Positions 44,717-53,399 of a stretch of DNA of 64,000 bases are shown here, one piece after another. The stretch is from an uncultured Persicobacter sp. (GTDB taxonomy: Bacteria; Bacteroidota; Bacteroidia; Cytophagales; Cyclobacteriaceae), in contig CANMKE010000002.1 of the NCBI GenBank assembly GCA_947498325.1, positions 248,001 through 312,000 of the forward strand. Direction: 5' to 3'. Positions within the stretch are counted from its first letter, which is position 1. The number at the start of each line of letters is the position of its first letter. Position numbers and translations under genes: made by a program. The notes under the pieces are model-generated. The model was not told the DNA's origin. It saw only the letters and a program-made list of their open reading frames with translations, and did not search any database.

Positions 44717-45046
44717 AGCAGATTGGTTTATGTTGGAAATAGGTTCAATCTTGGGGCATTATTGAACGCCAATAAGATGCAATATAATTATTATTCATAA
44801 TTATTCCGCTTAATGTGGTTATTATGAAGGTTATACTACTGGGGTACTTTTTGGTTTGAAGGCTTCAAATAGCTGACCAATAGGGCAAATATGTGATTGG
44901 TGATGAGAGGGTGGCGAATAGCGATGATCATTGCCCGCTGCAACGGTGGACTTGCAGAATGGAAGTGCCAATGAAAAGGGCGCTTGTTGATAGGCAATGA
45001 AAGCGAATCAGTCTGATGTGGTAATATAACGGTCGGGCAGCAACAT
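44717..45046. other. Intergenic region, no gene seen
   Basis: Between the OmpA-like gene and the M23 terminator. No credible ORF, RNA or repeat was recognised. It should include the OmpA-like promoter. Confidence 0.4.
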
Positions 45047-45088
45047 AAAAAAAAGCACTTTGTACGATTGGCCGTTCAAAGTGCTTTT
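45047..45088 (-). terminator. Terminator of the M23 peptidase gene
   Basis: AAAAGCACTTTG and CAAAGTGCTTTT form a perfect 12-bp stem. The A-run at its left end gives a T-run on the minus strand, 39 bases after the gene's stop. Confidence 0.88.
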
Positions 45089-45127
45089 ATTGCAGGTGAA
45101 ACTGTCACCTTTTAATGATTTATTACA

Positions 45128-46465
45128 TCAAATATTAAGACTATCGGGTGTACAAACACCAGTAACTTTTTCGTGTAAATCAATGCGAGGTTCATCGTAG
45201 TGAACCTGGTTCAGGCGCTTGACCATCTCATCGCGTACGATATTGTAAGCCTCGCGCTGATCGTCAGCAATGGGCTTTGCCGCTGGAATTTTTTGACGGC
45301 GAGGATCCACCTGTTTTCCATTTTTCCAGAATCGGAAACAACAATGTGGGCCAGTCGCCAGGCCGGTCATGCCGACATAGCCAATCACCTGCCCTTGTTT
45401 TATATGAACACCTGGACGAATCCCTTTGGCAATTTTAGACATGTGCAGGTATTGGGTGGTATAGGTGGCGTTATGCCTTACCTTAACGTAATTTCCGTTG
45501 AATCGCTTGTAGCGGGCATCCGTAATTACCCCATCTCCTACCGACATAATCGGTGTACCTGTTGGGGCGGCATAGTCGGTGCCGAGGTGTGCTTTCCAGC
45601 GTTTTTGTACCGGGTGAAAACGACGGCGGCTGAAGCTTGAGCTTATTCTGCTGTATTTCAATGGTGCCTTCAGGAATGCCTTGCGCATGGAATTTCCTTC
45701 CTCATCATAGTAAGAGTCCTGCGTTCCACTTTGGTAATAAATTCCCCAGTAATCGTTGCCCGCATGGTGGAAGTAAGCCCCTTCAATACGGTCAATTCCG
45801 ACACTTTTTCCGTCTACCTGTTTTTCTTTGTAGATGACTTTAAACCGATCGCCTTTTTGCACATGGAAGAAATCCACCTGCCAGGCATAAAGGTCTGAAA
45901 GTTCATTGGCCAGCACGGGCGTTGCGCCTTCCTCGATCATAGTCTGATATAAAGAGCTGGTAATTTTTCCGGCAATTGCTTTTTCAACAATTTCTACCGG
46001 CCGTTGACCTTTGCGTACATAAACAGAATCTTTGAAGTTGAAGATTACAAAATTGACAGGATCAATTTCATAGATCATCTGCTCGGCAGTTTGAGCGGAA
46101 TCCTGTGCGCAAATCAGGGTGTATTGATGTTCATAATTGATTCTTCTGACATCATATACTTTTTTACTTTTTTGAGCGACTTCGTTGATTTTTGAATAAG
46201 GAACATTATAAGGTTCCAGCAATTTGCTCAGCGGCTCGTTTCGCCTTATTCTATCCTGAATAATTACTTTATCATCCACGGGCACACAGCCATAAAGCAT
46301 TTGCGGACTTTCCACGGTAACCTTTTTGATCGCTGCGGCATCTATGGGAAGATCCTGGCTATTGGTGCTGAACTGTTGCTGGTGCTGAAGGTGATTTAAT
46401 AAATAGTATGAACCTGAAGAAATGAGTAACAAGAATAAAAGCCACCCGAACCATTTTTTTTTCAT
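45128..46465 (-). CDS. M23-family peptidoglycan metallopeptidase
   Basis: A 445-residue envelope protein with an N-terminal signal anchor (about 4-24), a central region resembling the N-terminal domains of Csd3/MepM-like enzymes (about 60-270) and a C-terminal M23 domain (about 290-410). The zinc motif HLGTDYAAP supplies the first His and Asp, and YLHMSK is present. The usual HxH near the end is GPHCCF, so the second histidine, normally a zinc ligand, is a cysteine. Cys can bind zinc, so the enzyme may still be active. It likely cuts peptide cross-links in the cell wall. Confidence 0.88.
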   Translation of the reverse strand: MKKKWFGWLLFLLLISSGSYYLLNHLQHQQQFSTNSQDLPIDAAAIKKVTVESPQMLYGCVPVDDKVIIQDRIRRNEPLSKLLEPYNVPYSKINEVAQKSKKVYDVRRINYEHQYTLICAQDSAQTAEQMIYEIDPVNFVIFNFKDSVYVRKGQRPVEIVEKAIAGKITSSLYQTMIEEGATPVLANELSDLYAWQVDFFHVQKGDRFKVIYKEKQVDGKSVGIDRIEGAYFHHAGNDYWGIYYQSGTQDSYYDEEGNSMRKAFLKAPLKYSRISSSFSRRRFHPVQKRWKAHLGTDYAAPTGTPIMSVGDGVITDARYKRFNGNYVKVRHNATYTTQYLHMSKIAKGIRPGVHIKQGQVIGYVGMTGLATGPHCCFRFWKNGKQVDPRRQKIPAAKPIADDQREAYNIVRDEMVKRLNQVHYDEPRIDLHEKVTGVCTPDSLNI

Positions 46466-46611
46466 AAGACTGTATATGCGCTCACTGGTTTATCGACATT
46501 GGAGTGTGGTGAGATAAACCAGTTTTAATTTCAATTATAATTTACAAAGTTAGGCTTTATAATTTTGAATAGGTCTTTTTAACAAATGTTAACAAAGTGA
46601 TATTGACCTAT

Positions 46612-46641
46612 AAAAAAAGGAGTAAGATCGCCCTACTCCTT
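46612..46641 (-). terminator. Terminator of prmA
   Basis: AAGGAGTA and TACTCCTT pair around a 9-base loop; the preceding A-run gives a T-run on the minus strand. It lies 48 bases after the prmA stop. Confidence 0.75.
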
Positions 46642-46688
46642 CAAAGATAATATTTTTGATGCTGATAATCAGGCTTATACCTGATTCT

Positions 46689-47525
46689 TTAAGCGTTTTT
46701 TAGAAAATGTACTGATACCCAATTATTTTCTTTGATATAGCCAATTTTCGTCAGACCGTGTTTTTTTGCTTCTTCCTCAATCACGGGAATGTCTTCTTCA
46801 TAGAAACCACTCAGCAGTAGATGCCCACCACTTTTCAGGTTTTGGCTATAATCGCCCATTTCATGAACTAAAATGTTACGGTTAATATTGGCGATAAGAA
46901 TATCGAAAGGAGTTGAAAAATTCATCTCTGCAATGGTTCCCTGATAAACCGGAAAACCTTCCATATCATTCAATGAGTAGTTCTCTTTGGAGTTTTCCAC
47001 ACACCACTCATCAATATCATAAGCTTCTACCACATCGGCACCAAGTTGCTTAGCCATAATGGCCAGAATACCTGTTCCTGTTCCGGCATCCAGAACGCTT
47101 TTATTCTTATGGTCAATCTTGAGCATGTTTTGGATCATCAGGCGGGTGGTCTGATGGTGCCCTGTACCGAAAGACATCTTTGGCGTGATGGTAATATCGT
47201 AAGGGAATTGCTTTGGCAATTCATGGAAGTGTGCATGAATAGCTACCTGATCACCAATAAAAATCGGTTCATAGTTTTTCTCCCATTCCTCGTTCCAGTT
47301 TTGCTTTTCGATTTCAACAAGCTCATAGCTCAGGGGCGTCATTGCTGTATAGCGATCCATGACCTCCTCCGTTGCTGCCTTGTCAAAGGCGCTCACCTCT
47401 GCCCAGCCGTCGAAACCTTCGGCATTGTCCATAAATGAACTGAACCCGGCGGCCTCTGCCAATTCAGCCTGGAGAATCTCCCCAAACTCAGGAGTGCTCT
47501 TTACTTTTATTTCTATGAATTCCAT
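46689..47525 (-). CDS. prmA: Ribosomal protein L11 methyltransferase
   Basis: A 278-residue cytoplasmic enzyme that methylates ribosomal protein L11 with S-adenosylmethionine. The start at 47525 (MEFIEIKVK) matches the family's beginning; an ATG 45 bases upstream adds an unrelated stretch. The SAM-binding motif VLDAGTGTGILAIMA (about 145-159), ITPKMSFGTGHHQTT just before it, and LIANINRNIL (NxN-type motif) are visible. Confidence 0.93.
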   Translation of the reverse strand: MEFIEIKVKSTPEFGEILQAELAEAAGFSSFMDNAEGFDGWAEVSAFDKAATEEVMDRYTAMTPLSYELVEIEKQNWNEEWEKNYEPIFIGDQVAIHAHFHELPKQFPYDITITPKMSFGTGHHQTTRLMIQNMLKIDHKNKSVLDAGTGTGILAIMAKQLGADVVEAYDIDEWCVENSKENYSLNDMEGFPVYQGTIAEMNFSTPFDILIANINRNILVHEMGDYSQNLKSGGHLLLSGFYEEDIPVIEEEAKKHGLTKIGYIKENNWVSVHFLKNA

Positions 47526-47647
47526 AACTAATATTTCCGATGACGGTAATGCTAACCTGTTTCGGGGCAAGGATGTTCCGCCCCATAAAAACAGATGCGC
47601 AATTTAAGGCAATTAATTGAGTCTGCGGGGGCGGGGGCAAATTTTTT

Positions 47648-47998
47648 CTATCGGCGGTTGCAGCCGGCAAAGCTTTCGGTATCGGTAAAATAGACGGTGA
47701 AGTGCGCCAGTGAACGGTCTTCAACAAAGGCGACCGTGAAGTTGGACTGTTCGATATTATCGACAAAGTGCCACAGGCCGGGCTTTGTGCAGTATAGCCA
47801 GTTGTCTTCTTCGTAAACAACCACATCGGCGCTGCTTTCATACTCTTCCTCATACACCAGGAATTGGGCAAACTTGGGGTTTTTGACTTCATAGACTTTG
47901 CCAAAAAGCTCGCATGGAGAGGCGTATTGTGCTTGTGCCGTGGAGGCTAAGCCTGCCCAGCATATCAGGAAGAAAAAAAATAGGACGAACTTTTTCAT
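47648..47998 (-). CDS. Small secreted protein, DUF6150-like
   Basis: A 116-residue protein with a signal peptide (1-24, ending AQAQ). The mature part has repeated short strands of the pattern VYEV..., FLVYEEEYESSADVVVYEE, and TVYFTDTESFAGC, resembling the repeated V-Y-x-V-D/E-x-E pattern of DUF6150 proteins as I remember it. Two or three cysteines could form disulfides. The function is unknown. Confidence 0.6.
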   Translation of the reverse strand: MKKFVLFFFFLICWAGLASTAQAQYASPCELFGKVYEVKNPKFAQFLVYEEEYESSADVVVYEEDNWLYCTKPGLWHFVDNIEQSNFTVAFVEDRSLAHFTVYFTDTESFAGCNRR

Positions 47999-48128
47999 GG
48001 TGATTTTTGCCTTGCCTTGGCCGTATGGTGCGGCCCTGGCATAGGGAACATTTTTTGGGTTGGTGAATTGATCTTTGAAAGATAAGGCCTTAGTGGCATG
48101 GAAAAAAATTGCCTTCTGATTTTTGAGC

Positions 48129-48162
48129 CAAAAAAAACACAGCCCGTTGCCAAGCTGTGTTC
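48129..48162 (-). terminator. Terminator of tpiA
   Basis: ACACAGC and GCTGTGT pair around a 10-base loop, with an A-run at 48130-48137 giving a T-run on the minus strand. Confidence 0.75.
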
Positions 48163-48196
48163 TTATCTATTTTTTTCTTGATCAGAAAAGCTTTGC

Positions 48197-48964
48197 TTAG
48201 AAAGCCTTAACGATGTCGATGAAGTCACGAGATGCCAAAGATGCACCACCGATCAAACCACCATCTACATCAGCACCAGCGAAGATTTCGTTAGCGTTTG
48301 ATGGCTTACAAGATCCACCATAAAGGATTGATACAGAATCAGCAACTTCCTGACCGTATTTAGCAGCGATGTGCTTACGGATTTCAGCGTGCATTAATTG
48401 TGCTTGTTCAGCAGAAGCTGTACGGCCAGTACCGATCGCCCAGATTGGTTCGTAAGCGATGATGAAACCAGTCATTACTTCAGCAGACAAGTGGAACAAT
48501 GAAGCAGTCAATTGGTCGCAAACAAATTTGTAAGCAACGTCATCACCTTGCTCACGAGTTTCCAAAGCTTCACCACAACAGAAGATTGGCTTTAGGCCTG
48601 CAGCCAAAGCGATGTCTGTTTTAGCAGCCAACAATTCGTTAGACTCATTGTGGTACTCACGACGCTCAGAGTGACCCAAGATTACGTACTCAGCACCTAC
48701 AGAGTTGATTTGAGATACAGAGATCTCACCAGTGTAAGCACCTGACTCATGTGAGCTACAGTCCTGAGCAGCAACAGCTACGTTTGCTGAATCTTTCACC
48801 AATTTACCTACGGCATCCAAGTGGATCGCAGGCGTACCCATGATTACGGTTACATCAGATGGTGCTTCATCAGCGGCCATGTTTACTACTTCAGACGCTA
48901 AAACTTTACCTTCTTCCAAGGTTTTGTTCATCTTCCAGTTACCTGCAACAATTTTCTTTCTCAT
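48197..48964 (-). CDS. tpiA: Triosephosphate isomerase
   Basis: A 255-residue glycolytic enzyme that interconverts dihydroxyacetone phosphate and glyceraldehyde 3-phosphate. It opens with GNWKMNK (catalytic Lys), and has ILGHSERR with the catalytic His (about 100) and AYEPIWAIGTG with the catalytic Glu (about 170), then the phosphate-binding YGGSCKPSN and GGLIGGASL. Length is normal and codon use looks optimised. It has its own promoter and terminator. Confidence 0.97.
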   Translation of the reverse strand: MRKKIVAGNWKMNKTLEEGKVLASEVVNMAADEAPSDVTVIMGTPAIHLDAVGKLVKDSANVAVAAQDCSSHESGAYTGEISVSQINSVGAEYVILGHSERREYHNESNELLAAKTDIALAAGLKPIFCCGEALETREQGDDVAYKFVCDQLTASLFHLSAEVMTGFIIAYEPIWAIGTGRTASAEQAQLMHAEIRKHIAAKYGQEVADSVSILYGGSCKPSNANEIFAGADVDGGLIGGASLASRDFIDIVKAF

Positions 48965-49005
48965 GATCGGTTATATCAATAATGAATGTAAGTTTCTATT
49001 TTCGA

Positions 49006-49013
49006 CAAATATA
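49006..49013 (-). promoter_or_regulatory. -7 element of tpiA
   Basis: The minus strand reads TATATTTG, an exact consensus match, about 42 bases before the tpiA ATG. A clear -33 was not seen. Confidence 0.5.
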
Positions 49014-49159
49014 GGAGAATCCCAAAGGTAAACTTATGATCTATGTGGTATTTTCTTATTGCTTTTAAGGGATATGTGAAATCATGTGCGTAAAATTGAG
49101 GAATTACCTCCGATCTTTAGGATCTAACAATTACTTTGCGGTTAAAATTTCCTTTTATA

Positions 49160-49636
49160 ATGAACAAGTTTCGCATAATTTCTCTGACTTTCCTGGTGAT
49201 TTGCAGCTGGGCCACCACTGCCATCGGGCAGACTGTTGACCGGGGGCAGTGGCTCGACCGCCGTTTTGTCATCCGTCAGATTTCCCTCAATAATCAGCCC
49301 CTGACACCGATGAATGGGCAGTTGATTGTGAAGAAGGATGAGATGATGATCAAGTTTGAAGGGAGCAGGTCGGTGGTTTTTACCATTGAAACACGACAGG
49401 TACCAGGAAAGCGACAGCAATTTTTCTTTACAGGAATAGACAATCAGGGCAGGAATTATTCTGCCAAAATGGAAAATAAAATTTACCCTGACCTGCAAGG
49501 GCATTACGTTGCACTGAATATGGATATTCGTAAAGGCGGGCATATGCACCTGATTCTGGAGGATAATTTGCTGAAAAAACAGGCCCCCTCGGATTCCCTG
49601 AAAATCACGTTGCCTAAAAAGAAATTTACAGAATAA
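49160..49636 (+). CDS. Hypothetical secreted protein, first of a pair
   Basis: A 158-residue protein; the start at 49160 (MNKFRI) gives a clean signal peptide (1-23, ending AIGQ), whereas an ATG 24 bases upstream adds charged residues before it. The mature part is beta-rich and basic, ending TLPKKKFTE. It may be lipocalin-like in fold, but no family is recognised. It lies 17 bases before the next gene and is probably co-transcribed with it. Confidence 0.65.
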   Translation: MNKFRIISLTFLVICSWATTAIGQTVDRGQWLDRRFVIRQISLNNQPLTPMNGQLIVKKDEMMIKFEGSRSVVFTIETRQVPGKRQQFFFTGIDNQGRNYSAKMENKIYPDLQGHYVALNMDIRKGGHMHLILEDNLLKKQAPSDSLKITLPKKKFTE

Positions 49637-49653
49637 ATAAAGACAACCACGAC

Positions 49654-50814
49654 ATGAACCATTTGCTTAGAATTTTCAGCCTGCTATTGATCGCAATGCT
49701 GTGGGGAGCGAGCCCTGCGCACTGCCAGGACGATGATATTGAGAACCTCAATGCGGCAACAGGCCTCCGTTTTCTGGATTTCGGGAACAAATTACCCGAT
49801 GATGCCCTTTCGAGCCGATCGATTGTGCTGGTATCGATGCCCACCAAGGCCGATGGTACCACGGGCCGTACAGGCTGGGAGGCTTTTGCTACCCAGGCAC
49901 ATAAAGGCTTGAAAAAAGCACATATTGATGCTGTGGCCTACTATTACTATGATGATGTAATGGCGAATACGGATGTTACCGCAGCATTTGTAAAGGAATG
50001 GCGTGCCCGCCGGATCTCCAATATTGTGTTTTTATCCAAAGTAGAGCTGAAGATTCGCAAAAAGCCTTCGCTGAGAAATGTTGTGGTGGTCACCTCTTTC
50101 AATGGTAAAAGCTCGCTGACTAAAACGGGGCAACTGGCCTGGATGGATCAGAACAAAGACCTGAACAATGTGATGAAGAAGCTTTACAAGACCAGTCAGC
50201 GGGACGATCAGCCGGTGGAGAATAACCTGATTATCGATCAGCCGGAAATTTTTCGGTCAACGGATTTGTTCGGTAAAGGCAAACGCTACACTTCTTTCAG
50301 CATTAACCTGAAAACGGATAAAGTGGGGGTGGTGAAATTTCGGAAAATCAATATTCCGAATGATATCCCTGGAGGGATGATCAACAAAAACTTAATGAAG
50401 CAGGCCAAAAAGATGAATGCGGAAATTGACCGCGCCAATGATCAGCTGGCTGAGATGATGAAGCAGTACCCCTTCAAATATGAAATGCTGGACTATAACC
50501 CTTCCAAATTCAAAGAACTAAGAAAGCAGGGCATTCAGGTGATTTTGATCCCTATGAATACCTCTGGTAAAGCTATTCAGGAATTTTTGAGGTATGAGGT
50601 GGATCCGAACGAAACGGACATTATTACGGTGAAACAAAAGCCTAATGGGGCTATTTTCCGTTCTATTCCAGCCAATGCACCCGTGTATAAATGGTACATG
50701 AGATCGACGATTAACGGGGCAATCTACCTTGGCGATAAATGGGATGCTGACGAAACGTGGCAGGAGGCATTAACCAATCACCTCAACAATCTGAGGAGCG
50801 AATACAAAATGTAA
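49654..50814 (+). CDS. Hypothetical secreted protein, second of a pair
   Basis: A 386-residue protein with a signal peptide (1-24, ending AHCQ). Early segments (SRSIVLVSMP, then HIDAVAYYYYDDVM) look like an alpha/beta fold with parallel strands; a second part (about 200-300) is basic and helical. I recognise no known domain; it has the look of a Bacteroidota-specific envelope protein. It is probably transcribed with the preceding gene and ends at the hairpin around 50845-50900. Confidence 0.65.
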   Translation: MNHLLRIFSLLLIAMLWGASPAHCQDDDIENLNAATGLRFLDFGNKLPDDALSSRSIVLVSMPTKADGTTGRTGWEAFATQAHKGLKKAHIDAVAYYYYDDVMANTDVTAAFVKEWRARRISNIVFLSKVELKIRKKPSLRNVVVVTSFNGKSSLTKTGQLAWMDQNKDLNNVMKKLYKTSQRDDQPVENNLIIDQPEIFRSTDLFGKGKRYTSFSINLKTDKVGVVKFRKINIPNDIPGGMINKNLMKQAKKMNAEIDRANDQLAEMMKQYPFKYEMLDYNPSKFKELRKQGIQVILIPMNTSGKAIQEFLRYEVDPNETDIITVKQKPNGAIFRSIPANAPVYKWYMRSTINGAIYLGDKWDADETWQEALTNHLNNLRSEYKM

Positions 50815-50829
50815 TTGATGGCACCTGCC

Positions 50830-51145
50830 GTGAAACTTTGTGAAACACCTGTTGGTCATTTTCAAAACATTGATTTTGTGATGATTGACAGGTGTTTTTT
50901 TATGGGGCACAGTATTCACTGGCTTTTGTGGAACACCGTGAAACAAAGAGGCGAGTCCCATTACAGGGTACTCAGCCCGAATAGCTGAGGACCGAGGCAG
51001 CCCCCACAAGCTCAGCTCCCTTATTGCCCTCCGTTTTATTTTAAAATTCCCGTGAAACACTGTGAAACAGAAAAGAGTGAAGTGGTAACTGATTGATTAT
51101 AGTTGTTTTAATGCATGACGGAGGAGTCGTGAAACACTGTGGAAC
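50830..51145. repeat. Four paired GTGRAAC repeats (10-bp period) in a convergent gap
   Basis: Four copies of GTGRAAC-N3-GTGRAAC begin at 50830, 50928, 51052 and 51129. Within each copy the two heptamers are exactly 10 bp apart, about one DNA turn. Two heptamers carry G instead of A at position 4 (GTGGAAC at 50928 and 51139). Nearly the whole 348-base gap between two convergent genes is occupied by these units and a GC-rich stretch (50950-51030) with a CTCAGC/GCTGAG hairpin. No gene was seen in the gap. Confidence 0.7.
50845..50900 (+). terminator. Probable terminator of the 49160-50814 pair
   Basis: ACACCTGT and ACAGGTGT pair across a 35-base stretch that can itself fold, followed by TTTTT. 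The left arm overlaps the first GTGAAAC repeat pair. Confidence 0.6.
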
Positions 51146-51162
51146 AGTATTTGGGATTCGTC

Positions 51163-52650
51163 TCAACGGCTTTCTGTGGTGGAAGGAATGTAAAAGGCAC
51201 TGTTTTTCCTATTCACAATCCCCTCGGCCATTCCCTGAAATATAAAAGCATGGAACGGAAATACCGCCCACCAGTAGGCGCGCCCACTCACACCAACAGG
51301 TCGGAAAGTTGCATTTTGCACCAATACGTAGGGTTTGTCGGGGTCGTCATTTTTTTCAATTTTAAATTCCAGCCAAGCCTCGCCGGGTAATTTCATTTCA
51401 GCATACAACAACAAGCGCCCCGCTTCCCGATCGGCGACCAGCACCCGCCAGAAGTCCAGGGCATCACCGGCAATCAGTTGATTTGGGCTGCGCCGGCCTC
51501 TTCGGAGCCCTACCCCACCAGCCACCTTATCCAAAAATCCACGCAGTCGCCACAGTGAATCCCACTTGTACCAGCCGCGGTCTCCCCCGATGCTCCAGAT
51601 GTTATCAATAACTTCTTCTTTGGATCGCCCGAAGGCTACCTTGCGAACATCCCGGAAGCAACCATTTTTAGGGATTTTAATATACTTTTTACTGTCCGTA
51701 TGAAAGTTGCTTTCAGAATAAGCATCCTTCCAGCTACTGATCACCTCATTTTGTTCAATTTTACTGAAAGCCAGTTCCAGGGCTTCCTGATAGGTGAGTA
51801 AGTCCTGCGGAATCAGTTCCCGAATACCTTTTTTCTGAACCACAACCTCATTTTTCATGCTGTCCACTAAGCTTCGGGCCAAAGCAAAAGAGGTGGTTGT
51901 AACAAAATATAACCACCATGATGACAACCGCGGGGATACAAAGGGAACAGTGATGATGTGGCGTGTCAGGTTTCGCACCTCTGCATACTTGAGCAGCATT
52001 TCTTTATAGGTCAGCACTTCCGGCCCACCAATGTCATACACTTGCTGATAGGACTCTTCGTGGTCAATCACTTTCGCCAGATAATGAATCACATTTCTGA
52101 CACCGATAGGCTGGCATTTGGTTTTTAGCCATTTTGGGGTGATCATCATCGGGAGCTTTTCCACCAGGTCACGGATAATCTCAAAAGAAGCCCCACCAGA
52201 ACCGATAATAATGGCCGCGCGCAAAACAGTGGCCGGAATTCTGCAAGCTAAAAACACCTTCTCCACGGCCAGTCGAGAAGCCAAATGCTTGGAAAGGTCG
52301 TTGTCATTCACAATTCCACTCAGGTAAACAATCTGTCGGCATTGGGTAGGGTTTAGAATCTGCACACAGGCTTCGGCGGCTTTTTGCTCTAAATCCTTGA
52401 AGTCAGAATAACTCTGGCCCATCGAATGCACCAGGTAGTAGCAAAGTTCAATATCTTCCGGCAGTTTAAAATCATCGCCCATTTTCAGCAAATCTCCCTC
52501 AATCAGGGCGACCTTTCCCTCCCACTCTTCTTCAAGTTCAATTCGGCCTTTATCCCGCACCAGGCAGTACACAAAATGTCCTTCGCGAATCAGTACGGGC
52601 AATAATCGGCGGCCGATATACCCATTGGCTCCTGTCAAAAATATCTTCAT
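51163..52650 (-). CDS. SDR-family NAD(P)-binding protein with DUF2867 domain
   Basis: A 495-residue protein. The N-terminal half is an extended NmrA/epimerase-like Rossmann domain: TGANGYIGRRLLPVL binds the nucleotide, and IVYLSGIV and YDIGGPEVLTYKEM follow. The C-terminal half (about 320-480) matches the DUF2867 arrangement, with RDVRKVAFGRSKEEV, WYKWDSLWRLRGFLDK, AGDALDFWRV and WLEFKI. Proteins with this two-domain layout are widespread but of unknown substrate. The stop codon lies 18 bases from the last GTGRAAC repeat. Confidence 0.85.
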   Translation of the reverse strand: MKIFLTGANGYIGRRLLPVLIREGHFVYCLVRDKGRIELEEEWEGKVALIEGDLLKMGDDFKLPEDIELCYYLVHSMGQSYSDFKDLEQKAAEACVQILNPTQCRQIVYLSGIVNDNDLSKHLASRLAVEKVFLACRIPATVLRAAIIIGSGGASFEIIRDLVEKLPMMITPKWLKTKCQPIGVRNVIHYLAKVIDHEESYQQVYDIGGPEVLTYKEMLLKYAEVRNLTRHIITVPFVSPRLSSWWLYFVTTTSFALARSLVDSMKNEVVVQKKGIRELIPQDLLTYQEALELAFSKIEQNEVISSWKDAYSESNFHTDSKKYIKIPKNGCFRDVRKVAFGRSKEEVIDNIWSIGGDRGWYKWDSLWRLRGFLDKVAGGVGLRRGRRSPNQLIAGDALDFWRVLVADREAGRLLLYAEMKLPGEAWLEFKIEKNDDPDKPYVLVQNATFRPVGVSGRAYWWAVFPFHAFIFQGMAEGIVNRKNSAFYIPSTTESR

Positions 52651-52816
52651 AGTTTATTTGAAATGATTTGGGAAAGAAAAATGTTCTAAGGGAGGAAGCC
52701 CCGTTGGCAGGAAGAACGATTTTATTGTAGGGTGATGCCATAAAAGTTGATGTTTTAATATTCGGAAAGCAGGGTTTTTCGTTTAAAAGGTTATATCAAC
52801 CATAACCCCCAAAACG

Positions 52817-53260
52817 ATGAACGCAAACCCTATTTTTTCCCCCTCAGATTATGCGTCTGCACAAAGCTTGCGGGTTTTGATGCTTGGCAACAACCCCATT
52901 GAACTTGGGCGACTTTACGATTTACTGCAGGCAAGCAAGGAGCAGGAGTACCAGCTTGAGGTCAGTTTTAATGAGCATGACGCCCTGCGAAAAGCGACCA
53001 ATTTTAAGCCTGACTGTATTGTGCTTGATGATAACCTGGACAAAGAGCAGATTCAGCATTTTTCGGAAATGTTGCAGCAGGACCAGTATTTGCGCCATGT
53101 GCCTATTACATTGGTGAAGAACAGTAACCGGTGGTCGGTGGTTGCCAAGGGCATTCATGAATATGTTCTCAAAAATATGCTCAGTACCAAAACCCTTTCG
53201 CGGGCAGTATTGAATGCCGTGCGGTACGGGAAGGTGTTTCGTAAATGGCTAAAATCCTGA
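52817..53260 (+). CDS. Degenerate response-regulator receiver protein
   Basis: A 147-residue single-domain protein with a CheY-like receiver fold (about 17-140). The first strand RVLMLGNNP lacks the acidic pair that normally binds magnesium (GN instead of DD/DE), while CIVLDDNL keeps an aspartate at the phosphorylation position (about 77), and YVLKNML supplies the conserved lysine. Phosphorylation is therefore doubtful. No kinase is adjacent. It is followed by a terminator and then ccoI. Confidence 0.7.
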   Translation: MNANPIFSPSDYASAQSLRVLMLGNNPIELGRLYDLLQASKEQEYQLEVSFNEHDALRKATNFKPDCIVLDDNLDKEQIQHFSEMLQQDQYLRHVPITLVKNSNRWSVVAKGIHEYVLKNMLSTKTLSRAVLNAVRYGKVFRKWLKS

Positions 53261-53291
53261 TCATTCAGCATTTATTATCTGAACAGATGAC

Positions 53292-53330
53292 AAAAGGAGA
53301 AAAGGGCGTGTAGTCTTTTTCTCCTTTTTT
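53292..53330 (+). terminator. Terminator before ccoI
   Basis: AAAAGGAGAAAA and TTTTCTCCTTTT pair around a 12-base loop and run into a T-run. Confidence 0.85.
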
Positions 53331-53399
53331 TGTAATTTTGTGCTTCTTCAGCGTGAGGGAATCTTCACGCTTATTTTTTTAGAGAAGGGACAGGATAAT

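Noticed and set aside
50830-51145. CRISPR array
   Set aside because: The repeats are 17 bp with irregular intervals (98, 124 and 77 bp), no spacer-size regularity and no cas genes.
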